The position numbers and the translations under genes are program-made. Of a DNA stretch of 64,000 nucleotides, positions 35,106-42,739 are shown piece after piece (within the stretch, counting starts at the first letter, position 1; each line of letters starts with the position of its first letter). Origin of the DNA: Sorangium sp051521495 (GTDB taxonomy: Bacteria; Myxococcota_A; Polyangia; Polyangiales; Polyangiaceae); contig NZ_CP150355.1 of assembly GCF_051521495.1 (NCBI RefSeq), positions 4,278,001 through 4,342,000 of the forward strand, in the 5' to 3' direction. The notes under the pieces were generated by a model. The model was given only the letters and a program-made list of their open reading frames with translations, searched no databases and was not told the DNA's origin.

Positions 35106-36620
35106 ATGGCTCAGATCGCCCTGTCCGCGCCGGGTTCGAACACCGTTACGTCGGGCCCACCCCATCGCGCCATCCTGCGGCTCGCGCTGCCGACCGTGGC
35201 GGCGATGCTCACCCAGAGCATCGTCAACGAGGTCGACATCGTCTTCTTCGCGCACCTGCCGTGCCCCGAGTCCTCGAACGCGCACGCGGCGCTCCTGCCG
35301 TCGCTGATCGTCCTGTGGCTGTTCGGCGGCTCGCTCAGCGCGATCTCGGTCGGCACGCAGGCGTTCACGGCGCGCCGCTTCGCCGAGAATCGCCCCGGGG
35401 ACGCGGGCGCGGTCCTCGCGAACGCCCTGTTCTTCGCGATCGTCGCCGGCGTCGTGTTCTCCGCGATCGGATACCTGGCGATGCCGTACATCCTGTCCGT
35501 CATCATCAAGGTGCCGGACGCGCGGCAGGCGGCGCTCGACTACCTCGGCTGGCGGCTGCTCGGCGTGACGTCGATGGCGGCGACGTTCGCGCTGAAGGCG
35601 TTCTTCGACGGGATCGGCAAGACGCACATCCACCTGGTCTCGGCCCTCGCGATGAACGGGCTGAACATCGTGCTCTGCCTCCTGCTCATCTTCGGCAACG
35701 CCTCGCTCGGCATCGCGAAGCACGGCATCGCTGGCGCGGGCATGGCCGGCTTCATCTCGACCTACGTCGGCCTCGCGATCATGCTCGCGTACGCGCTCCT
35801 GCCGCAGTATCGGCGCCTCTACCGCCCGTTCGCCACGAGCAAGCTCTCGGCCCCGCTCGTGTGGTCCATCCTGAGGCTATCGATCCCGAGCGCCGTCGCG
35901 ACCGTCGCGATCATGACGGGCTTCGCGCTCTTCTATGCGATCGCCAGCAAGCTCGACCAGGTCGCGCCGGCGGGCGTGGTCTCGCCCCTCTGTCCTGGCG
36001 GCCGCGCGGAGCCGGTCTACGGCGCCGCGACCACGGTGATCGTCGGGATCCTGAAGCTCACGTTCACCGCTTGCCTCGCCTTCGGCACGTCGACCGCGAC
36101 GCTGGTCGCGCAGTCGCTCGGCGAGAAGGACGGCGACAAGGCCGCGCGCTTCGGCTGGTCGAGCGTCCGGCTGGGTCTCGCGATCTTCGGGGTCGTCGGC
36201 CTGCTCGAGGCGGTCTTCGCCCGGCAGATCCTCGCGTTCGCCAGCAGCAGCGAGCTCGTCCAGGCCGCGGCGCTCCGGCCGCTCCAGGTGATGGGCATCT
36301 GCACGCCGCTCGTCGCGGTCGGCATGATCCTCACGCAGGCGCTCTTCGGCGCGGGCAACACGCTGTTCGTGATGGTCGTGGAGCTCATCCTGCACTTCAC
36401 CTGCCTCGTCCCGCTGGCGTGGCTGCTCGGCATCACGCTCGGCTTCGGCCTGATGGGCATCTGGGGGGCCGGCGTCGCGTACGTGGTCCTCCTCGCGGCG
36501 GCCATGGTGTGGAAGTTCCGCTCGGGGGACTGGAAGAAGATCCGGCTCGACGCCCACAAGCCTCTCGATGGGGCTGCGCTCGGCGGGGGCGGCGGCGGGC
36601 CGAGCGCGCAGGGGCTCTGA
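35106..36620 (+). CDS. MATE-family multidrug efflux protein
   Basis: This 504-aa membrane protein has about twelve transmembrane helices in two related halves, separated by a loop near 240-300. The MATE pattern is visible: ILRLALPTVAAMLTQSIVNEVDIVFF at the start of the first half, and LSIPSAVATVAIM at the second. Members exchange Na+ or H+ for drugs or metabolites. An acidic residue within the first helix pair (N-E-V-D) could be part of the cation site. A loop with L-C-P-G-G-R-A-E-P is unusual. The ATG at 35106 was preferred to an earlier GTG at 35079. The C-terminus is a Gly-rich tail. It converges on the aldolase/dehydrogenase gene 10 bp away. Confidence 0.88.
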   Translation: MAQIALSAPGSNTVTSGPPHRAILRLALPTVAAMLTQSIVNEVDIVFFAHLPCPESSNAHAALLPSLIVLWLFGGSLSAISVGTQAFTARRFAENRPGDAGAVLANALFFAIVAGVVFSAIGYLAMPYILSVIIKVPDARQAALDYLGWRLLGVTSMAATFALKAFFDGIGKTHIHLVSALAMNGLNIVLCLLLIFGNASLGIAKHGIAGAGMAGFISTYVGLAIMLAYALLPQYRRLYRPFATSKLSAPLVWSILRLSIPSAVATVAIMTGFALFYAIASKLDQVAPAGVVSPLCPGGRAEPVYGAATTVIVGILKLTFTACLAFGTSTATLVAQSLGEKDGDKAARFGWSSVRLGLAIFGVVGLLEAVFARQILAFASSSELVQAAALRPLQVMGICTPLVAVGMILTQALFGAGNTLFVMVVELILHFTCLVPLAWLLGITLGFGLMGIWGAGVAYVVLLAAAMVWKFRSGDWKKIRLDAHKPLDGAALGGGGGGPSAQGL

Positions 36621-36630
36621 CGCGCCCCGC

Positions 36631-38700
36631 TCAGCGGGGGAACGCGGCGGCGTTCCCGCCGTCGACGGTCACGACGCAGCCCGTCGTCGCCTCGGCTGTC
36701 GCGAGGTAGAGGAACGCCTGCGCCACGTCGGCCGCGGTGGTCTCGCGCCGGAGCAGGTTGTCGCGGAAGTAGTCGTCGACCGAGACGTTGCGGGCGCGGG
36801 CGCGCGCCTCCAGCAAGCCGGCGCCGAAGAGCGCGGTGCGGATCCGGTCCGCGTTCACGGCGTTGGCCCGGATGCCCTGGGGCCCGAGGTCGACGGCGTA
36901 CTGGCGCATGAGCGAGACGAGCGCCGCCTTGGCGACGCCATAGGGGCCGAAATCGGGCCCCTGGTTGAACGCGCTCTTCGACGCGTTGAACAGGATCGCG
37001 CCGCCCGAGCCCTGCGCGAGCAGCACCCGCGCCGCCGCGCGGGCGACGTTCTGGTGGCCGAGCAGGTTCAGCTCGAGCGACGCGCACAGGGCCTCGTGCC
37101 CCTCCGACGTGTGGAGAGATCCCGAGAACGCGCGGCCGGCGTTCGAGACGACGACGTCGATGCCGCCGAAGTGCGCCGCGCTCTGCGCGAACGCCCGGTT
37201 CACGCTCGCCTCGCTGCGCACGTCGCAGGCGACCTTCATGCAGCGGCCGCGGTGGCGGCCCCCGAGCTCGGCGGCGGCCTTCTCGAGCGACTCCTCGTCG
37301 CGATCGGCCAGCACCACGTGCGCCCCCGCGGCGAGGAACGCCGCGGCGGTCCCGCGGCCGATCCCCGAGGCGGCGCCCGTGATCAGCGCGATCCGCCGAT
37401 CGAGCGGGCCCTTATGGCCTGCGCCGAGCTTCAGCTTCGCCTGCTCGAGGCTCCAGTACTCCATGTCGAAGAGATCGAGCTCCGGAACCGGCTGGTACCC
37501 GCCGAGCGCCTCGGCGGCCTCGATCACGGAGGCCGTGTGCTCGTAGACGTCCGCGACGATCTCCGCCTCGGCGCGCGAACCGCCGACGCACAGCGCGCCC
37601 ACGCCGGGGAGCAGCAGCACCCGCGGGAACGGATCGAGCTCGTCGCGGACGACGCCCCGGGCCGCGCAGGAGCGGCGGAAGTACTCGTGGTACTCGGCCG
37701 CGTACGTCGCGATGGCGTGCTCGACGGTCGCGCGGAAGCGCGCCGTGTCGGTGACGTCGTGGCAGTCGATGACGAGCGGCCGCGCTTTGGTGCGGATGAC
37801 GTGGTCCGGCGTAGCGCAGCCGATCTGTGAGACCCGGGCCAGATCGTCGCGCGCGCAGAACGCGAGCAGCGCCAGGCCGGTGCGGAGTGTGCAGACCCAC
37901 GGGCGCCCCGACGCGCGGGCGAGCGCGCCGCGGACGACCGGCCCGATGGCGGCCCGCACGTCCGGGTCCGCCGCGACGGTGGGGTGCGAGACGATCGCGC
38001 TGCGCTCGACGATGTAGCGCTCGGCGCGCGTCACGGCGTCGATCATGCGCGCGTAGCTCTGCTCGGCCGTGTCTCCCCACGTGAAGACGCCGTGCTTGTC
38101 GAGGATCATCAGCGACGGGAGCGCCCCTTGTGCGAGGCGCGCCCGGACGATCTCGGCGACGCGGCGGGCGAGCGCGAAGCCCGGCATGACGTACGGCACG
38201 AAGAGCGCATCGTCCCCGTAGATCTCCCGGACGACCTCGGCCGAGCCGGGCTGATCGATGACCGAGAGCACCGCGTCCGCGTGCGTGTGATCGACGAACT
38301 TCGCGGGGAGGATCGCGTGCAACAGCGCCTCGACCGACGGCGTCGGGCTGGCTGGATCCAGCATCTGGCCGCGCAGGAGCGCGACCATCTGCTCGTCGGT
38401 CATCGCCTCGAGCTCGCACGCGCGCTGGAGGGGCGCGAGGCGGCACGCCGGGAAGCCGCGCGGCTCGATGGTCGCGAGGTCCCACCCGCTGCCCTTGATG
38501 AAGAGCACGTCGACGCGATCGCCGAGCAGGTCGACGGCCGTGCTCTTGACGCTCGTGTTCCCGCCCCCGTGGAGGACGAGCGACGGATCGGCGCCGAGCA
38601 GGCGGGAGGTGTAGATGCGGAGGGCGAGATCCTCGCCCCAGGTGGCGGCGTAGGTGTCGAGGTGGCGCTGGGCTTCGTCCTTGCTGTGGCGAGGATCCAT
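36631..38700 (-). CDS. Bifunctional class II aldolase / short-chain dehydrogenase
   Basis: This 689-aa fusion starts with a class II aldolase domain (about 1-420; HGGGNTSVK near 44 and zinc ligands in HTHADAV near 137). It ends with a short-chain dehydrogenase (about 430-689): Rossmann motif TGAASGIGRG near 438, N-A-G, catalytic Y-G-V-A-K near 588 and a C-terminal D-G-G. This is the order found in the rhamnulose-1-phosphate aldolase/lactaldehyde dehydrogenase family, which splits the sugar phosphate and processes lactaldehyde. No rhamnose isomerase, kinase or transporter is next to it, so another sugar phosphate is possible. The start at 38700 is the first ATG that precedes the fold. Confidence 0.9.
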   Translation of the reverse strand: MDPRHSKDEAQRHLDTYAATWGEDLALRIYTSRLLGADPSLVLHGGGNTSVKSTAVDLLGDRVDVLFIKGSGWDLATIEPRGFPACRLAPLQRACELEAMTDEQMVALLRGQMLDPASPTPSVEALLHAILPAKFVDHTHADAVLSVIDQPGSAEVVREIYGDDALFVPYVMPGFALARRVAEIVRARLAQGALPSLMILDKHGVFTWGDTAEQSYARMIDAVTRAERYIVERSAIVSHPTVAADPDVRAAIGPVVRGALARASGRPWVCTLRTGLALLAFCARDDLARVSQIGCATPDHVIRTKARPLVIDCHDVTDTARFRATVEHAIATYAAEYHEYFRRSCAARGVVRDELDPFPRVLLLPGVGALCVGGSRAEAEIVADVYEHTASVIEAAEALGGYQPVPELDLFDMEYWSLEQAKLKLGAGHKGPLDRRIALITGAASGIGRGTAAAFLAAGAHVVLADRDEESLEKAAAELGGRHRGRCMKVACDVRSEASVNRAFAQSAAHFGGIDVVVSNAGRAFSGSLHTSEGHEALCASLELNLLGHQNVARAAARVLLAQGSGGAILFNASKSAFNQGPDFGPYGVAKAALVSLMRQYAVDLGPQGIRANAVNADRIRTALFGAGLLEARARARNVSVDDYFRDNLLRRETTAADVAQAFLYLATAEATTGCVVTVDGGNAAAFPR

Positions 38701-38746
38701 CGATCCGCGGCCTACCCCAGCGGCGGAGGCGCCGAAAGCCCGCCGC

Positions 38747-40063
38747 TCAGTAGCGGTAGTTCTCGGCCTTGAAGGGGCCCTCGGCGGGGACGCCCAGGTA
38801 TTTCGCCTGCTCCTGCGTGAGCTGCGTCAGCTCGACCCCGAGCTTCGGCAGGTGCAGCGCCGCGACCTTCTCGTCGAGCTTCTTCGGCAGCAGGTGGACG
38901 CCGATCGGGTGCTTCTCGGTCCACAGGGCGATCTGCGCGAGGACCTGGTTGGAGAACGAGGTCGACATCACGAACGACGGGTGGCCGGTGGCGCACCCGA
39001 GGTTCACGAGCCGGCCGCGCGCGAGGACGATCAGCCGCTTGCCGTCCGGGAAGATGAAGTGGTCGACCTGCGGCTTGATGTTCTCCTCCTTGATCTCGGG
39101 GTTCTTCTCGAGCCACGCGATCTGGATCTCCGAGTCGAAGTGCCCGATGTTGCAGAGGATCGCCTCGTCCTTCATCGCGATCATGTGCTCGGACCGGACG
39201 ACGTCGGCGCAGCCGGTCGCCGTGACGAAGATGTCGCCGATCGAGGCGACGGTCTCGAGGCGCTTCACCTCGTAGCCCTCCATCGCCGCCTGCAGCGCGC
39301 AGATCGGGTCGATCTCGGTGATGATCACGCGCGCCCCCAGGCCGCGCAGCGACTGCGCGCACCCCTTGCCGACGTCGCCGTAGCCGCACACGACGGCGAC
39401 CTTGCCGGCGAACATCACGTCCGTGGCCCGCTTGATCCCGTCGCCCAGCGACTCACGGCAGCCGTAGAGGTTGTCGAACTTGCTCTTCGTCACCGAGTCG
39501 TTGACGTTGATCGCGGGCACCTTCAGCTTGCCGGCGCGGTGCATCTCGTAGAGCCGGTGCACGCCGGTCGTCGTCTCCTCCGAGAGCCCGCGGATCGGGT
39601 CGGCGCCGGTGAAGAGCTCCGGGTGCTTCTCGTGGGCGATGATCGTGAGATCGCCGCCATCGTCGAGGATCATGTTGGGCCCCTTGCCGCCCTTGAAGGC
39701 GTAGAGCTGCTGCTCGATGCACCAGTCGTACTCCTCGAGGGTCTCGCCCTTCCAGGCGAAGACGGGGACGCCGGCCGCCGCGATCGCCGCCGCCGCGTGG
39801 TCCTGCGTCGAGTAGATGTTGCAGCTCGTCCACGTGACCTCCGCGCCGAGGGCCACCAGCGTCTCGATCAGCACCGCGGTCTGGATCGTCATGTGGAGGC
39901 AGCCGGCGATGCGCGCGCCCTTGAGCGGCTGCGTGGGGCCGTACTCCGCCCTGAGCGCCATCAGGCCGGGCATCTCCTTCTCCGCGATGCGGATCTCCTT
40001 GCGACCCCAGTCCGCGAGCGTGATGTCGGCGACCTTGTACGAGAGCTTCTTCTCAGCAGTCAT
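38747..40063 (-). CDS. ahcY: Adenosylhomocysteinase
   Basis: This 438-aa enzyme hydrolyses S-adenosylhomocysteine to adenosine and homocysteine, relieving inhibition of methyltransferases. The substrate region has L-H-M-T-I-Q-T and N-I-Y-S-T-Q-D-H. The NAD-binding motif is GYGDVGKG (about 226). The C-terminus ends P-F-K-A-E-N-Y-R-Y, the conserved Lys/Tyr tail of the NAD pocket. The ATG at 40063 overlaps the stop of the upstream ArsR-methyltransferase gene (ATGA), so both are co-translated and that protein very likely controls ahcY. Confidence 0.97.
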   Translation of the reverse strand: MTAEKKLSYKVADITLADWGRKEIRIAEKEMPGLMALRAEYGPTQPLKGARIAGCLHMTIQTAVLIETLVALGAEVTWTSCNIYSTQDHAAAAIAAAGVPVFAWKGETLEEYDWCIEQQLYAFKGGKGPNMILDDGGDLTIIAHEKHPELFTGADPIRGLSEETTTGVHRLYEMHRAGKLKVPAINVNDSVTKSKFDNLYGCRESLGDGIKRATDVMFAGKVAVVCGYGDVGKGCAQSLRGLGARVIITEIDPICALQAAMEGYEVKRLETVASIGDIFVTATGCADVVRSEHMIAMKDEAILCNIGHFDSEIQIAWLEKNPEIKEENIKPQVDHFIFPDGKRLIVLARGRLVNLGCATGHPSFVMSTSFSNQVLAQIALWTEKHPIGVHLLPKKLDEKVAALHLPKLGVELTQLTQEQAKYLGVPAEGPFKAENYRY

Positions 40064-41166
40064 GGTGTCCCTTTGCCTTTTCCGGTGAATGCGCTTGTGC
40101 GCGCGCCGCGCCAGCCGACGAGCAGCTGCCAAACCAGGTGTCGATCCGGGCCCTCGCCCTGCCAGGCGGACGGCAGCCGCCGGAGCTCGACGCCGGAGAG
40201 CCCGGCCTCCTCGGCGAGGTCCCGGAGGTCGCCCGGCGAGAAGCCGAGCCAGATGTCCGCCTCCTGCTCCCGCAGGGCCTGATCGTGGTGCGCCTCGTAA
40301 TCGAGCACGCACACCGCGCCCCCGCGGGCGTGCGCGCCGTCGCCGCGGCCGGGCGCCGCCGGGCGCGCGAGCTCGACGAGCGCGCGCATCGCCCTCGCCG
40401 GCTGCGGCGCGTGGTGCAGCACGCGCGCCGCGAAGACCACATCCGCGCCGCCGGAGAGGGCCTCGCCGGGCTCCGGAGGATCGCCGCCGAGCGCGCGCGC
40501 CACGGCCTGGATCACCTCGGGCCCGTCGATCTCGCCGCACACCAGCTCGACGTTCTCGAGGCTGCGCCGCCGCAGGCGCTCCCCGGCGAGCTGCAGCTGT
40601 GCGCTCGCCCGATCGAGCGCGACGACACGATCGAAGACGGGCGACAGCACCTCGAGCAGCGCGCCGTCGCCGGTGCCCGCGTCGACCGCTAGCCGCCGGT
40701 GGGGCAGGAGCGGCGCGAGCGCCGCGAGGTAGGCGGCGAGCTCGGACGGCGGCCCCGGGCGCAACGGCCGCCCGCCGCGCGCGAAGAACTCGCGCGTCTC
40801 GGCGTCGCGCGCGGCGAGCACCTCCTCGATGCGCGCGAGCGTCCCGTCCGCCGCGCAAGCGCGCTGGCCCGCGCGCACGGCGTCGTCGACCACGGGGTCG
40901 GTCGTGGCGCGAGGATCGAGGCGCAGCAGCGTCCACGTCCCCTGGCGCCGGGCGAGCAGGATCCCCGCCTCGCGGAGCGCGGCTGCATGGCGCGAGATCT
41001 TCGGCTGGCCCTCACGGAGCAGCTCGGCCAGCTCGCCGACGGCGAGCTCCTCCGCAGCGGCCAGGCCGAGGAGCCGCACCCGCACCGGATCCGCAAGGAG
41101 CCGGTACAGCTCGCACCGCGCGACCGCCTCCTCCGGTTGAGCCGGCGTCTCCGCAACCGTGACCAC
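40060..41166 (-). CDS. ArsR-family regulator fused to SAM-dependent methyltransferase (SahR-like)
   Basis: This 368-aa protein has an N-terminal winged helix of the ArsR type (about 15-85, with LLADPVRVRLLGL and QPKISRHAAALREAGIL) and a C-terminal class I methyltransferase fold (about 140-350; motif I A-V-D-A-G-T-G-D-G near 160). The same two-domain layout in SahR proteins, known from other proteobacteria, senses S-adenosylhomocysteine and controls the methyl cycle. Coupling to ahcY by an ATGA overlap supports this. No metal-binding Cys pair is in the wing, so metal sensing is unlikely. The GTG/ATG choice: the ATG at 41166 precedes the first helix. Three phased GAATG repeats lie just upstream. 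Confidence 0.85.
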   Translation of the reverse strand: MVTVAETPAQPEEAVARCELYRLLADPVRVRLLGLAAAEELAVGELAELLREGQPKISRHAAALREAGILLARRQGTWTLLRLDPRATTDPVVDDAVRAGQRACAADGTLARIEEVLAARDAETREFFARGGRPLRPGPPSELAAYLAALAPLLPHRRLAVDAGTGDGALLEVLSPVFDRVVALDRASAQLQLAGERLRRRSLENVELVCGEIDGPEVIQAVARALGGDPPEPGEALSGGADVVFAARVLHHAPQPARAMRALVELARPAAPGRGDGAHARGGAVCVLDYEAHHDQALREQEADIWLGFSPGDLRDLAEEAGLSGVELRRLPSAWQGEGPDRHLVWQLLVGWRGARTSAFTGKGKGTP

Positions 41167-41183
41167 GCCTCATCCATATGTTT

Positions 41184-41210
41184 GAATGCGCATGAATGCA
41201 AATAGAATGG
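41184..41210. promoter_or_regulatory. Phased GAATG repeats upstream of the ArsR-methyltransferase gene
   Basis: GAATGC at 41184, GAATGC at 41194 and GAATGG at 41205 repeat with a 10-11 bp period in a relatively AT-rich 40-bp stretch directly upstream of the gene. The palindrome ATGCGCAT is embedded between the first two. Such helical phasing fits a regulator binding side by side, likely autoregulation by the ArsR-type protein. Confidence 0.5.
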
Positions 41211-41443
41211 ACGTGGCCTTGGCAGCGCTCGGCTTGCGGGAAGGTCGGCTGGAATCTGTGCGCTAGATCGCTCACTTGCGCGTCCGGCGTGCCCTGCCGA
41301 CTCCCGTGTACCGAGCAGCCGTGACCGGGCTCGCGCGCGGGTTCGCTCTTCCGTGGCCGTGCGCTCACGGGGTCCTCTCCGCTTTCTCCGCGATCGCTTC
41401 TGTCGTGATGCGCCGCGCGCCGCGGCCGGGGGCGCGTCGCGGA

Positions 41444-42739
41444 TCAGCCGAACGAGCGGACGGCCTTCTCCAGCTTCGCCTCTTCCGAGGAGCGGAGCAG
41501 GCCCACGGCCACCACGGTGAGGCGCTCCGGCCGGAACAGCGCGCGCGCGGCGTCGCGTACGTCGGCGACGCTGACACGGGCGAGCTCCTCGTGGCGCGCC
41601 TCGGGGGTGCGCGTGATGTCGGCGAGCGCAGCGAGGCCGTGGAAGCCGGCGGTCGCCTCGGCGTCGTCGAGCATCGCCTCCACCGACCAGAGGTGGCGGT
41701 CGCGCGCCTTGGCGAGCTCGTCCTCGCGCGGGCCGACCTCGGCGAGCTCGCGGAGCAACGCGAAGATCTCCCGGACCACCACGGTCGCGCGGTCGTGCTG
41801 CACGCCCGCGGCGATGTCCACGACCCCGTCGTCCTCGTAGGCCTCGAACATCCCCGACACGTCGTAGCAGAGGCCCAGCCGGTCGCAGATCCGCTCGTAC
41901 AGCCGCGTCGACATGCCGTCGTCGAGGACGCGGAGCAGCATCTCCACGGCGGGCTCGCGCGGATCGCGCTCGCTCACGCCCCGGAACGCGACGCGCAGAT
42001 CGGTCTGGCTCGACTGGTTCTCGATGAAGCGGAACCTCGGCTTCTTCTGCCCGTTGGGCGGCGGCGTGGCGGGCACCTGCTCGCCGCGCGGCATGCCGCC
42101 GAAGTGCCGCTCGGCGATCCGCGCGCACGCCTCGGGAGCGAGCCGCCCCGCGAGGCAGAGCACCGCGTTCGCCGTCGTGTAGTGCCGGGCGTGGTGGGCG
42201 TGCAGCATCGGCTCGTCGAAGCGATCGAGCGCCTCGATGTCGCCGGTGATGGTGAAGCCGAGCGGGTGCCGCTCGTACATGAGCGCGCGCGCGTTGTTGT
42301 CCGCGTCGATGTCGCGCCCCTCGTCATCGAGGTCCTCGAGGATCTCCTCGCGCACGATGCCGCGCTCGACCTCGATCGAGGTGAACCGTGGCGACGTGGT
42401 CACCTCGCCGAGCAGGGCGAGCACCGGCTCCAGGTTCGCCGGCGGCACGGAGATGCTCATCACGCCGTGGTCGACGTGGGTCGCCGCGTAGAGCGTCCCT
42501 CCGAGGCGCTCGAAGGCGAGCGCCTGCGCGTGCGCTGACGGAAGCGTCGGTGTCCCCCGGAACACCATGTGCTCCAGGAAGTGAGAGATCCCGTTGTTCT
42601 GCTGGCTCTCGAACCGCGAGCCGACGCGCAGGTAGAGCGAGGCGACCGCCCGGTGCACGTGCGGTTGCGGGACGAGGACGACCTTGAGGCCGTTCGAGAG
42701 GACGACGTCGCGCGCCTCATTCAGCGGGAGCGACGTCAT
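41444..42739 (-). CDS. M16-family zinc metallopeptidase
   Basis: This 431-aa peptidase has the inverted zinc motif H53-F-L-E-H57 with catalytic Glu56 and a downstream acidic cluster (E-E-I-L-E-D-L) for the third ligand. The second half has the typical R/Y pair (RVLDDGMSTRLYERI and GLCYDVSG). It is a single-chain type close to the bacterial M16B/processing-peptidase class, cytoplasmic or periplasmic without an obvious signal. The ATG at 42739 overlaps the stop of the upstream isomerase gene, so the two are coupled. A role in degrading or processing envelope peptides is plausible. Confidence 0.9.
   Translation of the reverse strand: MTSLPLNEARDVVLSNGLKVVLVPQPHVHRAVASLYLRVGSRFESQQNNGISHFLEHMVFRGTPTLPSAHAQALAFERLGGTLYAATHVDHGVMSISVPPANLEPVLALLGEVTTSPRFTSIEVERGIVREEILEDLDDEGRDIDADNNARALMYERHPLGFTITGDIEALDRFDEPMLHAHHARHYTTANAVLCLAGRLAPEACARIAERHFGGMPRGEQVPATPPPNGQKKPRFRFIENQSSQTDLRVAFRGVSERDPREPAVEMLLRVLDDGMSTRLYERICDRLGLCYDVSGMFEAYEDDGVVDIAAGVQHDRATVVVREIFALLRELAEVGPREDELAKARDRHLWSVEAMLDDAEATAGFHGLAALADITRTPEARHEELARVSVADVRDAARALFRPERLTVVAVGLLRSSEEAKLEKAVRSFG

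Noticed and set aside
35130..35141. GGGTTCGAAC, resembling a tRNA T-arm
   Set aside because: It lies within the MATE coding sequence and no cloverleaf can be built around it.
31881..35723. 1280-codon open frame on the minus strand
   Set aside because: It is antisense to the double kinase and MATE genes, with no domain and repetitive charged composition.
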